The position numbers were made by a program, and so were the translations under genes. The notes beneath the pieces are model-generated. The model saw nothing but the letters and a program-made list of their open reading frames with translations, was not told the origin of the DNA and did not search any database. 64,000 nt of DNA from Halothiobacillus sp. (lineage in GTDB: Bacteria; Pseudomonadota; Gammaproteobacteria; Halothiobacillales; Halothiobacillaceae): positions 1 through 64,000 of the forward strand of contig JAGUXT010000027.1 in assembly GCA_020061705.1 (NCBI GenBank). The letters are read 5' to 3'. The number at the start of each line of letters is the position of its first letter. The stretch's first letter is position 1. This document shows, piece after piece, positions 53,222-63,555 of this stretch.

Positions 53222-54147
53222 GCACGCAACTCGCTCAACAGGCGTAGGACCAGACGCTGGCACTGTGCCGTGTAGCCCTCGCCAAACAGATTGAAATGAT
53301 TGAGGACGTGGTAGAGGTTGTAGAGTTGGCGGCGCACGCCATAGCCGGGGTCGAGCGGCCAGGCGGCGTCGTAGGCATGACGGAAGCGCGGCGGGAAGCC
53401 ACCGAACAGCTCGGTCATGGCGATATCGACTTCGCGATCGCCGTAATACACCGCCGGGTCGAAAATCACCGGTTCGGGGTGTCCTCCATTCCCTTGCTCG
53501 ACATAGCCGTAATTGCCCCCCCATAAGTCGCCGTGCAGCAGGCTGGGGCGCGGTTGGTAGTCGGTGAAAAAACTGGGGAGCGCGGCAGTTAATTGCTCGG
53601 CAAGCTCCAGAGTGCTGGGCGCCAGGCCATTCTGCCGCGCACGTTCAAGTTGCGGTTGCAGGCGGCATGATGCCCAGAAACTCACCCAATCAGTGTGCTG
53701 CGTGTTCTCTTGAGGGGTCGTACCGATGAAGTTGTCGCTCTCCAGCCCAAAAAGCTCGCTGCTGTGTTGATGCAAGGCGACGAGTTGCTCGGCAAAACGC
53801 TCCGGCGCATCGCTGTCCACGATGGGGAGATATTCAAGCACGATAAAAGCTTGCGCATGAGTGGGCGAGCCCGCCGTACCACACAACAAAGGCTCGGGCA
53901 CGCGTAGGGTTTGCGTTGCCGCCAGCCGATGCAGGCCAGCGGCCTCGGCCTCAAACATGGGTAAACGCTCGGCGCGGTTGATCTTGATGAAAAACATGCG
54001 CGCACCATCTTCGAGCACCACGCTTTCACTAATACATCCACCCCCGCGCGTGTGCGGGTGTCGCGCGCGAAAAGGCTCGCCACTCGCCAGACTAATCTGC
54101 TTGGCGATCTCCTCGTAAAGCGGATTAATGGCGGCGACTGCGCTCAT
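53218..54147 (-). CDS. Fructosamine kinase family protein
   Basis: This is a 309-residue aminoglycoside-kinase-fold protein. LLHGDLWGGNYGYV carries the catalytic Asp, and IFDPAVYYGDREVDIAMTELFGGF matches the FN3K-type C-lobe. It phosphorylates ketosamines on glycated proteins, a repair step. It overlaps both neighbours by ATGA (plsC upstream, pgeF downstream) and so belongs to a three-gene coupled unit. Confidence 0.92.
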   Translation of the reverse strand: MSAVAAINPLYEEIAKQISLASGEPFRARHPHTRGGGCISESVVLEDGARMFFIKINRAERLPMFEAEAAGLHRLAATQTLRVPEPLLCGTAGSPTHAQAFIVLEYLPIVDSDAPERFAEQLVALHQHSSELFGLESDNFIGTTPQENTQHTDWVSFWASCRLQPQLERARQNGLAPSTLELAEQLTAALPSFFTDYQPRPSLLHGDLWGGNYGYVEQGNGGHPEPVIFDPAVYYGDREVDIAMTELFGGFPPRFRHAYDAAWPLDPGYGVRRQLYNLYHVLNHFNLFGEGYTAQCQRLVLRLLSELRA

Positions 54148-54884
54148 TTTGATTCGGCCTTATTCGGGCAGGGCAAGCTGGCCATTTGCGCTTCAATCCA
54201 CGCTTCGACTTCCGCATTGACCTCGCTGGCCTTGCGTCCCTGGGTTTCGATGATCGGACCAATGCGCAGGGTAATGGTCATGGGGGTTTTGACAAAGGCA
54301 CCGCGCGGCCAGGCACAACCGGCGTTGTGGGCAATAGGTAAAACGCGCGCACCATTTTGTGTAGCCAGAAGCGCGCCGCCGGGTTTGTACTTGCCGCGCT
54401 CGCCTACCGCCATGCGCGTGCCTTCGGGGAAAATAATCACCCAGCGGCCTTGCTTGAGGCGTTCTGAGCCTTGTTCAAGCAGTTGGCGCAGCGCGTCCCG
54501 TCCGGCGCTACGGTCGATGGCAATCGGCTGGTTGATGGCCAGCCCCCAGCCGAAAATCGGCAGGCGCATCAGTTCGCGCTTGAGTACAAAGGCCGGGCCA
54601 TCAAACAGCACGGGGAAGATAAAGGTCTCCCAAGTGGATTGATGTTTGGCCAGCACCACGCCACCGAGACCATCGTGCGGAATCTCGCCTTCGATCTTCC
54701 ATCGTATGCCGCAGGTGATGCGCAGCCAGTGCACCGCCATCCAGTTCCACGGGCGCATCAGACGGTAACGCAGTGGTGCGGGAGTCAGAGCGGCAATGGC
54801 GATTATTGGCAGGTAGGCAATCAGTATCAGCCATAGACCCAGATTAAAAAGCGCAGCGCGCAGAAAGCCAAAAGCAGTGTTCAA
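54144..54884 (-). CDS. plsC: 1-acyl-sn-glycerol-3-phosphate acyltransferase
   Basis: This is an about 246-residue membrane-associated acyltransferase that forms phosphatidic acid. An N-terminal span (FNLGLWLILIAYLPIIAIAAL) precedes the acyltransferase motifs KHQSTWE (HX4E in place of HX4D, seen in this subgroup) and FPEGTR. No ATG fits: the only upstream ATG in frame (55004) lies inside the 100-bp inverted repeat. I therefore propose TTG at 54884, giving the usual family length. The start is uncertain. Confidence 0.85.
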   Translation of the reverse strand: MNTAFGFLRAALFNLGLWLILIAYLPIIAIAALTPAPLRYRLMRPWNWMAVHWLRITCGIRWKIEGEIPHDGLGGVVLAKHQSTWETFIFPVLFDGPAFVLKRELMRLPIFGWGLAINQPIAIDRSAGRDALRQLLEQGSERLKQGRWVIIFPEGTRMAVGERGKYKPGGALLATQNGARVLPIAHNAGCAWPRGAFVKTPMTITLRIGPIIETQGRKASEVNAEVEAWIEAQMASLPCPNKAESK

Positions 54885-54971
54885 GTGGATGTAACCTGAG
54901 GGGCGAAACGTCGATGTGATGAGAATGGCATTGGTGGACGGGTTTGGGCAAGGGGTGCGTGAGTTAAATTT

Positions 54972-55071
54972 GGACTTACGCAAAACCGCCCCAGCGGCGT
55001 TCAAGCACCTCGCCGTACCAAGTGTGCTGTCTTCGGCACGTTGCCTTGCTGGGACACTTTTGCGTAAGCCC
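54972..55071 (-). repeat. 100-bp MITE-like inverted repeat, copy 2
   Basis: GGACTTACGCAAAA (54972-54985) is inverse to TTTTGCGTAAGCCC (55058-55071) with one mismatch. Read on the - strand, the interior (GGCAAGGCAA, ACGGCGAGGTGCTT, ACGCCGCTGGGG) matches copy 1 at 17299-17400. It lies between plsC and the efp terminator. Confidence 0.85.
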
Positions 55072-55073
55072 TA

Positions 55074-55111
55074 TAAATAAAAAGCCCCGCCTTCTGATAG
55101 GGCGGGGCTTT
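55074..55111 (-). terminator. Intrinsic terminator of efp
   Basis: AAAGCCCCGCC (55081-55091) pairs with GGCGGGGCTTT (55101-55111) and on the - strand is followed by a T-rich run. It closes the efp transcript. Confidence 0.92.
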
Positions 55112-55149
55112 CGGTCGCGTGAACTCACGGTGAGGTGAGTATCAAAGTG

Positions 55150-55710
55150 TTACGCACGGCTGCGGTATTCACCTGTGCGCGTGTCGATGGAGATGTTTTC
55201 GCCAATTTCGATGAAGGAGGCGATCTGGATTTCGTGGCCGTTGGCCAGTTTGCCGACTTTCATCACTTTGCCGGAGGTGTCGCCACGGTTGGCGGGCTCG
55301 GTGTAAACGATTTCGCGCACGATGGTGTTGGGCAATTCGGCGGAGATGGCTTTGCCGTCGTAGAAGGTCACTTCGACCTTGTCGTCCATGCCGTCAACCA
55401 TGAAGTTGATGACGTCGCCGAGGTTGTCCTTTTCAACTTCGTAGGAGTTGTATTCTTCGTCCATGAACACATAAAGGGGGTCGGCGAAGTAGCTGTAGGT
55501 GCATTCTTTTTTGTCGAGAATGACTTGTTCAAACTTGTCGTCGGCCTTGTACACGGTTTCGGTACTGCTGCCGCTGAGCAGGTTTTTGAGCTTCATTTTG
55601 ACAATGGCGGAGTTGCGGCCGGATTTGCTGAAGTCAGCCTTGAGGATGACCCAGGGGCTGCCGTCGATCAGCATAACGTTGCCGGCGCGGAATTCTTGTG
55701 CGGTTTTCAT
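55150..55710 (-). CDS. efp: Elongation factor P, Arg32 type
   Basis: This is a 186-residue EF-P that relieves ribosome stalling at polyproline. The loop tip reads SKSGRNSA with Arg at residue 32, the position rhamnosylated by EarP, in place of the lysine found in the E. coli/EpmA type. The rest ([20 protein letters not shown], then the C-terminal [13 protein letters not shown]) is canonical. The earP gene lies just upstream on the same strand, so the modified-EF-P system is complete apart from dTDP-rhamnose synthesis, not seen here. Confidence 0.96.
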   Translation of the reverse strand: MKTAQEFRAGNVMLIDGSPWVILKADFSKSGRNSAIVKMKLKNLLSGSSTETVYKADDKFEQVILDKKECTYSYFADPLYVFMDEEYNSYEVEKDNLGDVINFMVDGMDDKVEVTFYDGKAISAELPNTIVREIVYTEPANRGDTSGKVMKVGKLANGHEIQIASFIEIGENISIDTRTGEYRSRA

Positions 55711-55758
55711 GGGGAAAAATCCAAGTTTTTTGGTTGATTAAAGTTAACGGGCGGCATT

Positions 55759-56901
55759 TTAGCCTGTGGAGGCTGAAAAGGCGACGATGTTAAGGAGGTT
55801 TTGGCTTAAATCAGGCACTTGGGCAAGTGCGGCGCTGCGTGTGTCGTACCATGCGTGTTGTTGGTGCAGATTATTCAGAAACGTGTAGGCATCGGTTGCA
55901 TTTTGCAAGATGCCATTCCAATGCTGCATCCATGCGCAAAGTTGCATCAGGTGATCGGCTGGGCTGTGTTCGGTGTAGACATCAAGAAAAGCCTTGAGTT
56001 TGCTGTGATGCGCTTGGTCGTTGGTGGGGTAAATCTGCCAGATAAAGGGTTTTCCGGCCCAGATGGCGCGGGTGAGCGATTCTTCGCCGCGCACGAAGTT
56101 GATGTCGCACAGCCAGAGCAGATGGTCGTATTCGGCCTGCGGCAGGAAGGGCAGGATGTGCAGGCTTAGGCTGCCTTGCTGATAACAGTCGCCCGCTGCC
56201 AGTGCGGGGTTATGCAGATGTTCACGCAGGCTGTTGAGCAGGCGGCTGGCGGGGAGGTAGACGGTGACGGATTGGGGGGCTTGGCTCAGGCTGGTCAGGA
56301 GTGCGCCAAGCTTGGGGTTTTCGTAGGCGAAGAGCGAGATTTTGAGGTCGTCTTTCTGCGGCAGGGGAATATGCCAGGCCGCGCACCACGCCTTTTGTTG
56401 CGCGGGGCTGGAGAGGAAGTTGTCGCGTTGCCTGAGCAGGTTTTTCTCGCGCAACAGGCCGCCGCTGTGCGGCAAAAGACTTGGGATGATGAAGTGTTTG
56501 CAAAGGCCGTTGGCAAGCAGGGAAGTTTGGCCATGGACATCACTCACCCAATCTTCGCAGCTCATGTATTCGAGATTGATCCACACGGGTTGCGCTGGTC
56601 GTCGCATGGCTCGCAAATAGCTTTCGGGCAGGGTGCAGCCGAAGGTTTCGATCACCACCTGCGCAGGGGGCATGTCGGGAAAGTCGCTCGTCCAGTGATG
56701 GACTTGAATGCCGTGCAGGGCTTGCTGCGCCATATTTTGCGCCGCTGGAACCAGTGGCCTGAGGGCATCGAGATCGTCCACAAACAGGCGCACCGACTGG
56801 CCGTGGTCATGGTGCAAAATCTGCGCTAGCCGCCAGCAGGTGCCGATGTCGCCAAGGTTGTCGATGACGGTGCAGAAGATGTCCCAGTGTCGGCTATTCA
56901 T
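55759..56901 (-). CDS. earP: EF-P arginine rhamnosyltransferase EarP
   Basis: This is a 380-residue GT-B-fold inverting glycosyltransferase that transfers rhamnose from dTDP-rhamnose to Arg32 of EF-P. The N-terminal WDIFCTVIDNLGDIGTCWRLA with catalytic Asp residues and the C-terminal FVRGEESLTRAIWAGKPFIWQIY (split as landmark segments) are diagnostic. ATG 56901 overlaps the esterase stop; an apparent extension to 57147 is shadow of the esterase gene. efp follows after 48 bp. Confidence 0.96.
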   Translation of the reverse strand: MNSRHWDIFCTVIDNLGDIGTCWRLAQILHHDHGQSVRLFVDDLDALRPLVPAAQNMAQQALHGIQVHHWTSDFPDMPPAQVVIETFGCTLPESYLRAMRRPAQPVWINLEYMSCEDWVSDVHGQTSLLANGLCKHFIIPSLLPHSGGLLREKNLLRQRDNFLSSPAQQKAWCAAWHIPLPQKDDLKISLFAYENPKLGALLTSLSQAPQSVTVYLPASRLLNSLREHLHNPALAAGDCYQQGSLSLHILPFLPQAEYDHLLWLCDINFVRGEESLTRAIWAGKPFIWQIYPTNDQAHHSKLKAFLDVYTEHSPADHLMQLCAWMQHWNGILQNATDAYTFLNNLHQQHAWYDTRSAALAQVPDLSQNLLNIVAFSASTG

Positions 56902-57545
56902 GCGGGTTGGAGAACGAGGCGCTGGACAAGCCATGCGGCCATGTCGTCGATCTCTTCCATACTGACGCTGTGCGCCATGGGGTAGCTGTGCTGCTGGATG
57001 TCGCGGTAGCCCAGTTCGGCCAGCGTGTCGCGGGTGTGGCTGGCGGCTTGAATGGGAATAAGATCGTCGTCGATGCCGTGGGCGATGAACACGGGCGTTT
57101 GGCAGGTGGCGGGACAGGGCGGGGGCAATGATGTTCGCGGTAGCCATGTGGAGAGGGCGAGCAGGCCGCCGAGGCGTTCCGGCTGATGCAGTGCGCAGTG
57201 CATGGCAATTACGCCGCCTTGGGAAAAACCGCCGAGGATAATGTGTTCGGGCAGAATGCCTGCGGCAAGCTCGGCGGCGATCAACTGGCTGACGCGCTGG
57301 CGACTTTGTTCGATGCCGTTGATGTCCATGCGGGAGTGGCTATCAAGACTGTAAAGATCGAACCATGCGGGCATGATGTAGCCGCCATTGACGCTCACCG
57401 GACGGGCGGGGGCATCGGGGCAGTGAATGCGGATTTGCGGGTGCGGGGAGGTGTTTCGCAGGCGGGCAGCCAAGGCTTGCGCGATGGGTTGCATGTCGTT
57501 GCCATCGGCACCGAGGCCGTGGAGCAGGATTAGACTTAAGGTCAT
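56898..57545 (-). CDS. Carboxylesterase/phospholipase family hydrolase
   Basis: This is a 215-residue alpha/beta hydrolase. LLHGLGADGNDM is the oxyanion region, GGFSQGGVIAMH has the nucleophile Ser near residue 115, and GIDDDLIPIQAA and PMAHSVS supply Asp and His. The nearest relatives are carboxylesterases acting on short acyl esters. It is coupled to earP by ATGA overlap and divergent from trmO. Confidence 0.92.
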   Translation of the reverse strand: MTLSLILLHGLGADGNDMQPIAQALAARLRNTSPHPQIRIHCPDAPARPVSVNGGYIMPAWFDLYSLDSHSRMDINGIEQSRQRVSQLIAAELAAGILPEHIILGGFSQGGVIAMHCALHQPERLGGLLALSTWLPRTSLPPPCPATCQTPVFIAHGIDDDLIPIQAASHTRDTLAELGYRDIQQHSYPMAHSVSMEEIDDMAAWLVQRLVLQPA

Positions 57546-57566
57546 ATGGTATTTTGAGGAGAGGGT

Positions 57567-58289
57567 GTGAGCGATATTGTATTACGGCAAATTGGTCTGG
57601 TGCGCACGCCGTTTATGGAGAAATTCGGCATTCCGCGTCAGGGCGGGCTGGTGGACGAGATTCATGCGACGCTGGTGCTGGATGCGCCCTACAACCGTGA
57701 GGCGGCCTGGCGCGGGATCGAAGGTTTCAGTCATCTGTGGCTGCTCACATGGTTTCATGCCGACAAGGGTGCTGACGCGGCACTGACCGTGCGCCCGCCT
57801 CGTTTGGGCGGCAATGCGCGCCTGGGGGTGTTTGCCACGCGCGCGCCATATCGGCCCAATCCTGTGGGCTTGTCCCTGGTGCGCCTGGTGCAGGTGGAGC
57901 GGCTGGACAATGAGACTGTGTGCATCCATGTGGCGGGTGCGGACGTGCTGGATGGCACGCCCTTGCTGGATGTGAAACCGTACCTGCCCTATGTGGAGGC
58001 ATTGCCTGAAGCGTGCGGCGGTTTTGCGCCAGACGATAGCGGCGGGCGTTTGCGGGTGGTTTGGACGGAGCAAGGGCGTGTGGCATGTGCTGCGTGGTCG
58101 GCGCGTTATCCTGATCTGGCGGTGCTGGTGGGTGCGCTTTTGGCGCGTGACCCGCGCCCAGCGTATCGCGGCGACAAAGATGGCGGGCGGGTGTACGGAA
58201 TGCGCGTATACGATCTGGATGTGCGCTGGCGGGTGCGAGGAGATGCCGTCGAGGTGCTGGATGTGTTAGCTGCTTTGCGCCCGGAGTAA
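57567..58289 (+). CDS. trmO: tRNA (N6-threonylcarbamoyladenosine-N6)-methyltransferase TrmO
   Basis: This is a 240-residue TsaA/TrmO beta-barrel methyltransferase that methylates t6A37 in threonine tRNAs. IEGFSHLWLLTWFH, RPNPVGLSLVRLV and LDVKPYLPYVE are family signatures, and a C-terminal extension holds RDPRPAYRGD. It starts at GTG 57567 with GAGGAGAGGG upstream. It converges on the tetR gene. Confidence 0.94.
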   Translation: MSDIVLRQIGLVRTPFMEKFGIPRQGGLVDEIHATLVLDAPYNREAAWRGIEGFSHLWLLTWFHADKGADAALTVRPPRLGGNARLGVFATRAPYRPNPVGLSLVRLVQVERLDNETVCIHVAGADVLDGTPLLDVKPYLPYVEALPEACGGFAPDDSGGRLRVVWTEQGRVACAAWSARYPDLAVLVGALLARDPRPAYRGDKDGGRVYGMRVYDLDVRWRVRGDAVEVLDVLAALRPE

Positions 58290-58326
58290 TGGAACGCGCG
58301 CCTTATTTGCCCGGGGTCGAGCCGCT

Positions 58327-58950
58327 TTACTCAATACCAAGCGAAGGCTGGTTGAGCAGGTCATGAATCGCGCGGCGAAATATCGGGATGATGATGTCTT
58401 TGTCGATGCGCGGATTGCGGATAACGCGGAACTGCAAGCCCTCGAACATGGCCGCAATGACCTCGGCCATGCCAAGAATGGCTGTATCGCTGTCCTTATG
58501 CCCTGCCATGTGGCGCAAGCTGCGGATCGTTTCGGTCAGGCTTGCCAGGCAGCTTTGGTCGGCAGCTTGGACAAAGGCGGCCATACGCGGGTTGCGGGCG
58601 GCCTCGGACATGATTTCCATCTGAAGCCCGGCGGAATGCGGGTTGAGTTTGCCCTCAACGCCCTCGGCGGCACGCTCGATAAGGGCGCCCTTGATATCGC
58701 TGGCGGAGCGTAATTCGGTATTGAGCGTCAGCAGGCGCTCAATGTCCTGCTCCACGATCGCCTCGATGATCGCCTCCTTGTTTTCGAAGTAGTGGTAGAT
58801 ATGCCCCGCGCTCATGCCGGAGGCTTCCGAAATCCTGGCGATGCTTGCGCCGTGGAAACCGTAGGCGCGAAAACAGTCGCTCGCGGCAGCGAGAATTTGT
58901 GCCCGACGGGCATCGGAGCGTTGGGTGGCGTTCTTGGATTCTGCACTCAT
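58327..58950 (-). CDS. TetR-family regulator of the RND efflux operon
   Basis: This is a 207-residue TetR/AcrR-type repressor. The N-terminal helix-turn-helix (RAQILAAASDCFRAYGFHGASIARISEASG, residues about 18-48, then GHIYHYFENKEAIIEAIVE) is standard. The C-terminal ligand domain is divergent. It lies divergently 236 bp from the efflux genes; two tandem palindromes between them are likely operators. Confidence 0.92.
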   Translation of the reverse strand: MSAESKNATQRSDARRAQILAAASDCFRAYGFHGASIARISEASGMSAGHIYHYFENKEAIIEAIVEQDIERLLTLNTELRSASDIKGALIERAAEGVEGKLNPHSAGLQMEIMSEAARNPRMAAFVQAADQSCLASLTETIRSLRHMAGHKDSDTAILGMAEVIAAMFEGLQFRVIRNPRIDKDIIIPIFRRAIHDLLNQPSLGIE

Positions 58951-59036
58951 GGTGTTGAACTACTCATGGAAATTGTGTGGATTTTTTGGGCGGATGCGCT
59001 TTTGTGGCTTGCAGTATAAACGACGCCATGTAGAAT

Positions 59037-59059
59037 GAGCGCTCAAACTAGAACGTTCA
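59037..59059. promoter_or_regulatory. Tandem TetR-type operator palindromes
   Basis: TGAGCGCTCA (59037-59046) and AGAACGTTCA (59050-59059) share the pattern TGA-R-CG-Y-TCA and are 13 bp apart centre to centre. They sit inside a wider dyad TAGAATGA/TCATTCTA (59031-59064). They lie between the divergent tetR and RND operon. Confidence 0.7.
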
Positions 59060-59186
59060 TTCTATATCCTGTTCGGGCGATATTGCCGAACGCGCCTGCG
59101 ACGAAGCGGCAGGCAAGGTTTTAGGTGGGCGGCACGGACAACCCTGCTGCGGACACATTCGCGGCCAACTTATTTTGAGGCCCGCC

Positions 59187-60386
59187 ATGAGCACAACTTG
59201 CAACACACCGTTCAAGCCGAGCGGCATTCTTCTTCTCTCCATAGTTCTTGCGCTGTCGGCCTGCGGCGGCAAAGAAGGCGCGCCCCCCGCCCCTGCTGGG
59301 TCGCTACCCCCTCCCGTGGTCACGGTGATGACCGCCAAGCTGGAATCTGTTCCGCGCACGACCGAGCTGCCGGGGCGCATCGCCTCCTCCATGCTGGCCG
59401 AACTGCGCCCGCAAGTGACCGGCATTATCAAATCGCGTCAATTCGAGGAAGGCAGCGAGGTGAAGGCCGGTCAACTGCTCTACGAGATCGATCCGGCCAG
59501 CTATCGGGCGGCGTTCGAGGGTGCGAAGGCCGATCTGGCACGCGCTGAGTCCGGATTATACAGCGCCAGACTCAAGGCCTCCCGCCACGCGGAGCTGGTG
59601 AAGATCAATGCGGTCAGCCGGGATGCAAATGAGGATGCCCAAGCGGCGTTGAAACAGGCGCAAGCCGATGCCGCCGCCACGCAGGCCGCGCTGGACAAGG
59701 CGCGCATTGATCTTGACTACACGCGCCTGGTCGCGCCGATCGGTGGTCGCATTGGCCGCTCCAACGTCACACCCGGCGCGCTGGTGACGGCAAATCAGGC
59801 GGCATCACTGGCCATCGTGCAGCAACTTGATCCAATTTATGTCGATCTGGTGCAATCAAGCGCCGATCTTCTGGCCTTGAAGCGCGATTTCGATACCGGG
59901 CGCTTGCAGGGCGTGGACAAGAGCAGCGTGCCGGTGAAGCTGGTGCTGGAAGATGGCCGCGAGTATGCCCAGCCCGGCGTACTGGCCTTCTCCGAGGTCA
60001 GCGTGAATGAAGACACTGGCAGCGTGATTTTGCGCGCCCGCTTCCCCAATCCGCAGGCCGACCTGCTGCCCGGCATGTACGTGCGCGCACGCCTGGTGCA
60101 GGGCATCGACGACAAAGCTGCACTTGTGCCCCATGCCGCCCTGACACGCGACGCCAAGGGCACGGCTCTGCTGATGCTGGTGAACGCCGAAGGCAAGGTC
60201 GAGCCGCGCCCGGTCAAGGCGGCGCGTGCGCTCGGTGGCAACTGGGTGATTACCGAGGGGCTGGCAGGTGGCGAACAAGTGATCGTCGCTGGGCTGCAAA
60301 AGGCGCGCCCAGGCGCGAGCGTGCAGACCGAAACATCTGTGCCGCCGACCGATTCGACTCCGCAAGCGAATCCACAGGCGAAGTGA
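59187..60386 (+). CDS. RND efflux periplasmic adaptor (AcrA/MexA family)
   Basis: This is a 399-residue membrane-fusion lipoprotein. The lipobox is LSAC with Cys26. [31 protein letters not shown] is the lipoyl half (landmark), followed by an alpha-helical hairpin rich in Ala/Lys and Gln (residues about 105-160) and beta-barrel sequence ([20 protein letters not shown]). It links the inner-membrane pump to the outer-membrane channel. ATG 59187 is chosen over a TTG at 59175. The permease starts 10 bp downstream. Confidence 0.95.
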   Translation: MSTTCNTPFKPSGILLLSIVLALSACGGKEGAPPAPAGSLPPPVVTVMTAKLESVPRTTELPGRIASSMLAELRPQVTGIIKSRQFEEGSEVKAGQLLYEIDPASYRAAFEGAKADLARAESGLYSARLKASRHAELVKINAVSRDANEDAQAALKQAQADAAATQAALDKARIDLDYTRLVAPIGGRIGRSNVTPGALVTANQAASLAIVQQLDPIYVDLVQSSADLLALKRDFDTGRLQGVDKSSVPVKLVLEDGREYAQPGVLAFSEVSVNEDTGSVILRARFPNPQADLLPGMYVRARLVQGIDDKAALVPHAALTRDAKGTALLMLVNAEGKVEPRPVKAARALGGNWVITEGLAGGEQVIVAGLQKARPGASVQTETSVPPTDSTPQANPQAK

Positions 60387-60396
60387 GGACAGATTC

Positions 60397-63300
60397 ATGG
60401 CACAAATATTCATCGACCGCCCGGTTCTAGCCTGGGTCATCGCTATTCTCATCATGCTGGCGGGCGGGCTGTCGATCACGCAGATGCAGGTCTCGCAGTA
60501 CCCGGCAATCGCCCCACCGACCATCGTCATTAACGCCAGCTATCCTGGCGCGTCGGCCAAAACCGTGGAAGACGCGGTGGTGCAGGTTGTTGAGCAGAAA
60601 ATGAGCGGCCTGGACGGGCTGCAATACATGAGCTCGACCAGCGATTCCTACGGCAACGCGAGCATCACGCTGACCTTCAAAACCGGAACCGATCCCGACA
60701 TTGCCCAGGTGCAGACGCAGAACAAGTTGCAGAACGCACTGCCTATGCTGCCGCAGGTCGTGCAGCAACAGGGAGTGAGCGTTGCCAAATCGGCGCGCAA
60801 CTTCCTGATGATTATCGGCCTGGTCTCGCCGGACGGAAGCAAGAACAGCAAGGATCTGTCCGACTTCCTCGCCTCCAGCGTGCAGGATCCGCTCTCGCGA
60901 GTCGGCGGTGTCGGCGAGGTGCAGGTGTTCGGCGCGCAGTACGCCATGCGCGTGTGGATGGATCCGGCCAAGCTGTACCAGTTCAAGCTGACCCCTGCCG
61001 ACCTCAAGGCAGCTATTCAAGCGCAAAATGCCGAAGTATCCGGCGGCCAGCTAGGCGGCACGCCCGCCCAGCCCGGCCAGGGGTTCGCCGCGACACTCAC
61101 CGCACAAAGCCGCTTCACCTCACCTGCGCAGTTCGAAGCTATCCTGCTGCGCAGTGACGCGCAAGGCGGCGAGGTGCGGCTGGGCGATGTGGCACGGGTG
61201 GAAATCGGCTCGGAAAACTACGGCACGGTGGCGCGCTATAACGGCCAACAGGCCGCGGGCTTGGGCATCAAACTCGCGGCGGGGGCCAATGCGCTGCAAA
61301 CCGCAGAGGCGGTGCACCAACGACTGAACGAGCTCAAACCGTTCTTCCCCGCGGGCGTAGTGGCCGTGGTGCCTTACGAAACCACGCCCTTCGTCAGGAT
61401 TTCGATTGAGTCGGTCATCAAAACCCTGCTCGAAGCCATGCTGCTGGTGTTTGTGGTCATGTTTCTGTTTTTGCAGAACCTGCGCGCCACCCTGATTCCG
61501 ACCCTCGCCATTCCGGTGGTGCTGCTCGGCACCTTCGGCATCATGGCCGCACTCGGATTTTCGATCAACACCCTGACCCTGTTCGGCCTCGTGCTGGCCA
61601 TCGGTCTGCTGGTGGACGATGCCATCGTGGTGGTGGAAAACGTTGAGCGTCTGATGAGTGAAGAAGGTCTGTCGCCCAAGGAGGCCACGCGCAAATCCAT
61701 GCGCCAGATCACGGGTGCGCTGGTGAGCATTGGCTTGGTGCTGTCAGCGGTATTCGTACCGATGGCCTTCTTCGGCGGCTCCGCCGGGGTGATCTACCAA
61801 CAGTTCTCGGTCACTATCGTTTCGGCCATGGCGCTGTCGGTGCTGGTGGCAATCGTCTTCACCCCGGCACTGTGCGCGACCATTCTCAAGCCGATTGAAA
61901 AGGGACATGGCGCGGGCGAAGGCGGTTTGCTCGGCGGCTTCTTTGCAGGCTTCAACCGTCTGTTCGAGCGCGGCTCACGTGGTTACGAAGCGGCGGTGGG
62001 CGGCATTCTCAAGCGCAGCCTGCGTTTCCTCGCCATTTATGTGACCTTGGTGGTGGTGCTGGCCTTTTTGTTCATGCGTATGCCGACCTCGTTCCTGCCC
62101 GAAGAGGATCAGGGCTTCATGTTCAACCAGATCATGCTGCCTGCCGGTGCGTCGCAGGAGCGCACACTGGCCGTGCTGGAAAAAGTCGAACGGCATTTTC
62201 TTGAAAACGAGAAGGACAATGTGAAATCGATCTTCACTGTAGCGGGCTTCAGCTTCGCCGGTCGCGGCCAGCATATGGGCATCGGCTTTGTGAATCTGCA
62301 CGACTGGAGCGAGCGCACCCACCCTGGGCAGGATGTGAAATCTATCGCTGGCCGCGCCATGGGCGCGTTCGCGCAGATTCGCGAAGCGATGGTGTTCGCC
62401 TTCGTGCCGCCGGCGGTGATTGAGCTGGGCACGGCAGGCGGCTTCAACCTGTACTTGCAGGATCGCGCCGGGATCGGGCACGAGGCACTGGTGGCTGCGC
62501 GCAACCAGTTCCTCGGCATGGCCGCGAAGGATCCGCGTCTGATCGGCGTGCGCCCGAACGGTCAGGATGATATGGCAGAGTTCCAGCTGGTGATCGACCA
62601 TGCCAAGGCCGGAGCCTTGGGCGTGTCGGTAGCCGACATCAATGACACGCTTTCCACCGCCTGGGGTGGCGCGTATGTCAACGATTTCCTCGACCGTGGG
62701 CGCACTAAAAAGGTTTATGTACAGGCCGAAGCAGGCGCACGCATGACCCCGCAGGATCTGGACAAGTGGTATGTGCGCAACGCCAAGGGCGAGATGGTGC
62801 CGTTCTCGGCCTTCGCCAGCACAACATGGGGTTACGGCTCGCCGCGTCTGGAACGTTTCAACGGCGTGCCTGCCATGGAATTGATGGGACAGGCTGCCCC
62901 CGGCCTGTCATCGGGCGAGGCTATGGCGGCGGTTGAGGAGCTGATCTCCAAATTGCCGCCGGGCATCGGTTACGAATGGAGCGGCACGTCCTACGAGGAG
63001 CGCCAGAGTGGTTCGCAGGCGACGCTGCTGTACGCGCTGTCCGTGCTGATCGTGTTCCTCTGCCTGGCTGCGCTGTATGAAAGCTGGTCAGTGCCGTTCG
63101 CGGTGCTGCTGGTGGTGCCGCTCGGAGTGTTGGGCGCTCTGCTCGCCGCCAGCGGGCGCGGCCTGTCCAACGATGTCTACTTCCAGGTCGGGCTACTCGC
63201 CACCATCGGTCTGTCGGCCAAGAACGCCATCCTGATCGTGGAGTTCGCCAAGGCAGAAATGCAAGCCGGCAAGGAATTGGTGGCGGCCACACTGGCGGCG

Positions 63301-63555
63301 GTACGTATGCGTTTGCGCCCCATCATCATGACCTCGCTGGCCTTTGGTTTCGGCGTGTTGCCGCTGGCCATATCCACTGGCGCAGGTTCAGGCAGCCAGC
63401 ACGCCATCGGTACCGGCGTGCTGGGCGGCACCATCGCCGGAACCCTGCTCGGCCTTATTTTCATCCCGCTGTTCTTCGTGGTGGTCATGCGGGTCTTCAA
63501 GCCTAAGCCAGTCGAGGCCATCGCTACGCTCGACATTCAGGAGGTAAAAACATGA
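60397..63555 (+). CDS. RND multidrug efflux permease (AcrB/MexB family)
   Basis: This is a 1052-residue, 12-span proton-driven pump of the HAE1 family. [17 protein letters not shown] at the start, [18 protein letters not shown] with the two proton-relay Asp (near residues 407-408), and the second repeat [16 protein letters not shown] confirm the class. It exports hydrophobic drugs, detergents or metabolites from the periplasm. The stop overlaps the outer-membrane gene by ATGA. Confidence 0.97.
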   Translation: MAQIFIDRPVLAWVIAILIMLAGGLSITQMQVSQYPAIAPPTIVINASYPGASAKTVEDAVVQVVEQKMSGLDGLQYMSSTSDSYGNASITLTFKTGTDPDIAQVQTQNKLQNALPMLPQVVQQQGVSVAKSARNFLMIIGLVSPDGSKNSKDLSDFLASSVQDPLSRVGGVGEVQVFGAQYAMRVWMDPAKLYQFKLTPADLKAAIQAQNAEVSGGQLGGTPAQPGQGFAATLTAQSRFTSPAQFEAILLRSDAQGGEVRLGDVARVEIGSENYGTVARYNGQQAAGLGIKLAAGANALQTAEAVHQRLNELKPFFPAGVVAVVPYETTPFVRISIESVIKTLLEAMLLVFVVMFLFLQNLRATLIPTLAIPVVLLGTFGIMAALGFSINTLTLFGLVLAIGLLVDDAIVVVENVERLMSEEGLSPKEATRKSMRQITGALVSIGLVLSAVFVPMAFFGGSAGVIYQQFSVTIVSAMALSVLVAIVFTPALCATILKPIEKGHGAGEGGLLGGFFAGFNRLFERGSRGYEAAVGGILKRSLRFLAIYVTLVVVLAFLFMRMPTSFLPEEDQGFMFNQIMLPAGASQERTLAVLEKVERHFLENEKDNVKSIFTVAGFSFAGRGQHMGIGFVNLHDWSERTHPGQDVKSIAGRAMGAFAQIREAMVFAFVPPAVIELGTAGGFNLYLQDRAGIGHEALVAARNQFLGMAAKDPRLIGVRPNGQDDMAEFQLVIDHAKAGALGVSVADINDTLSTAWGGAYVNDFLDRGRTKKVYVQAEAGARMTPQDLDKWYVRNAKGEMVPFSAFASTTWGYGSPRLERFNGVPAMELMGQAAPGLSSGEAMAAVEELISKLPPGIGYEWSGTSYEERQSGSQATLLYALSVLIVFLCLAALYESWSVPFAVLLVVPLGVLGALLAASGRGLSNDVYFQVGLLATIGLSAKNAILIVEFAKAEMQAGKELVAATLAAVRMRLRPIIMTSLAFGFGVLPLAISTGAGSGSQHAIGTGVLGGTIAGTLLGLIFIPLFFVVVMRVFKPKPVEAIATLDIQEVKT

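Noticed and set aside
53222-53524. Extension of the YfiH/PgeF gene upstream
   Set aside because: It overlaps the fructosamine kinase gene; the ATGA overlap at 53218-53221 gives a natural start.
56902-57147. Extension of EarP upstream
   Set aside because: It is a shadow of the esterase gene; family homology begins at 56901.
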